From: Candidatus Phaeomarinibacter sp.
GTDB taxonomy: Bacteria; Pseudomonadota; Alphaproteobacteria; CGMCC-115125
Length of the DNA: 7,585 nt
Reading direction: 5' to 3'
NCBI GenBank assembly: GCA_028279995.1
Contig: JANQMQ010000268.1
Location: 1 to 7,585, forward strand
Shown here: positions 7,522-7,585 of the stretch, one piece after another
Numbering within the stretch: the first letter of the stretch is position 1
Layout: each line of letters begins with the position of its first letter
Notes under the pieces: model-generated
What the model was told of the DNA's origin: nothing
Databases searched by the model: none
The model's input: only the letters and a program-made list of their open reading frames with translations
Program-made: the position numbers and the translations under genes

Positions 7522-7585
7522 ATGCCCACCCCCGATGAACTGTTCTTCACCCGCGCCGGTCTTGATCCCGACCGTCTGACGCGGA
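7522..7585 (+). CDS. tldD: Probable TldD metalloprotease, N-terminus only
   Basis: Only the first 21 codons are inside the window; the gene runs off the right edge. The peptide reads DELFFTRAGLDPDRL after a short MPTP start, which resembles the N-terminal LFF-x-R-x-GLD pattern of alphaproteobacterial TldD. TldD and TldE (PmbA) form a zinc-dependent protease that, in enterobacteria, processes microcin B17 and degrades CcdA. Location supports the call: tldD often neighbours ctaC in alphaproteobacteria. An AGAGAAAG stretch about eight bases upstream is a partial ribosome binding site. The zinc-binding motif lies outside the window and could not be checked, so the identification rests on a short peptide plus context. 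Confidence 0.65.
   Translation, partial: MPTPDELFFTRAGLDPDRLTR

Overview
This window carries an aa3-type cytochrome c oxidase operon of an alphaproteobacterium. The gene order on the minus strand, read right to left, is ctaC (subunit II), ctaD (subunit I), ctaB (heme O synthase), a coxF-like small membrane protein, ctaG (Cox11-type copper chaperone), ctaE (subunit III), a DUF983 zinc-ribbon membrane protein and SURF1. The alphaproteobacterial assignment rests on this order, on the clear Cox11/SURF1/CoxF/DUF983 set, on mitochondria-like subunits I-III, and on a probable tldD start beside ctaC. The codon choice is GC-rich. The genus cannot be named from the sequence.

Layout: 1-87 is the 3' flank of the operon, with one small hairpin. 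The eight oxidase genes fill 88-6478 with tight spacing (4-bp overlap to 77-bp gaps), consistent with one transcript. 6479-6995 is a 517-bp divergent intergenic region with inverted and direct repeats but no convincing gene. 6996-7457 (plus strand) is an unrecognised 153-residue protein with a good ribosome binding site. The first 21 codons of a probable tldD begin at 7522 and run off the right edge.

How the genes work together (family knowledge): CtaC takes electrons from cytochrome c at its CuA site and passes them to heme a and the heme a3-CuB centre in CtaD, where O2 is reduced to water with proton pumping. CtaE completes the core. CtaB makes heme O, the precursor of heme A. CtaG supplies copper to CuB, and SURF1 assists insertion of heme a. 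The CoxF-like and DUF983 proteins travel with these genes but have less certain roles. No heme A synthase (ctaA) or CuA chaperone (Sco type) gene is visible here.

All catalytic and metal-binding residues I checked in the three oxidase subunits are present, so the operon looks intact. I see no mobile element, CRISPR array, RNA gene or phage gene, and no evidence for a wholly new system. The points most worth a second look are the unknown gene at 6996, the palindrome and shared 9-bp motif in the divergent intergenic region, the hairpin between ctaG and ctaE, and the TTG-initiated DUF983 gene that lies in frame just after the ctaE stop.
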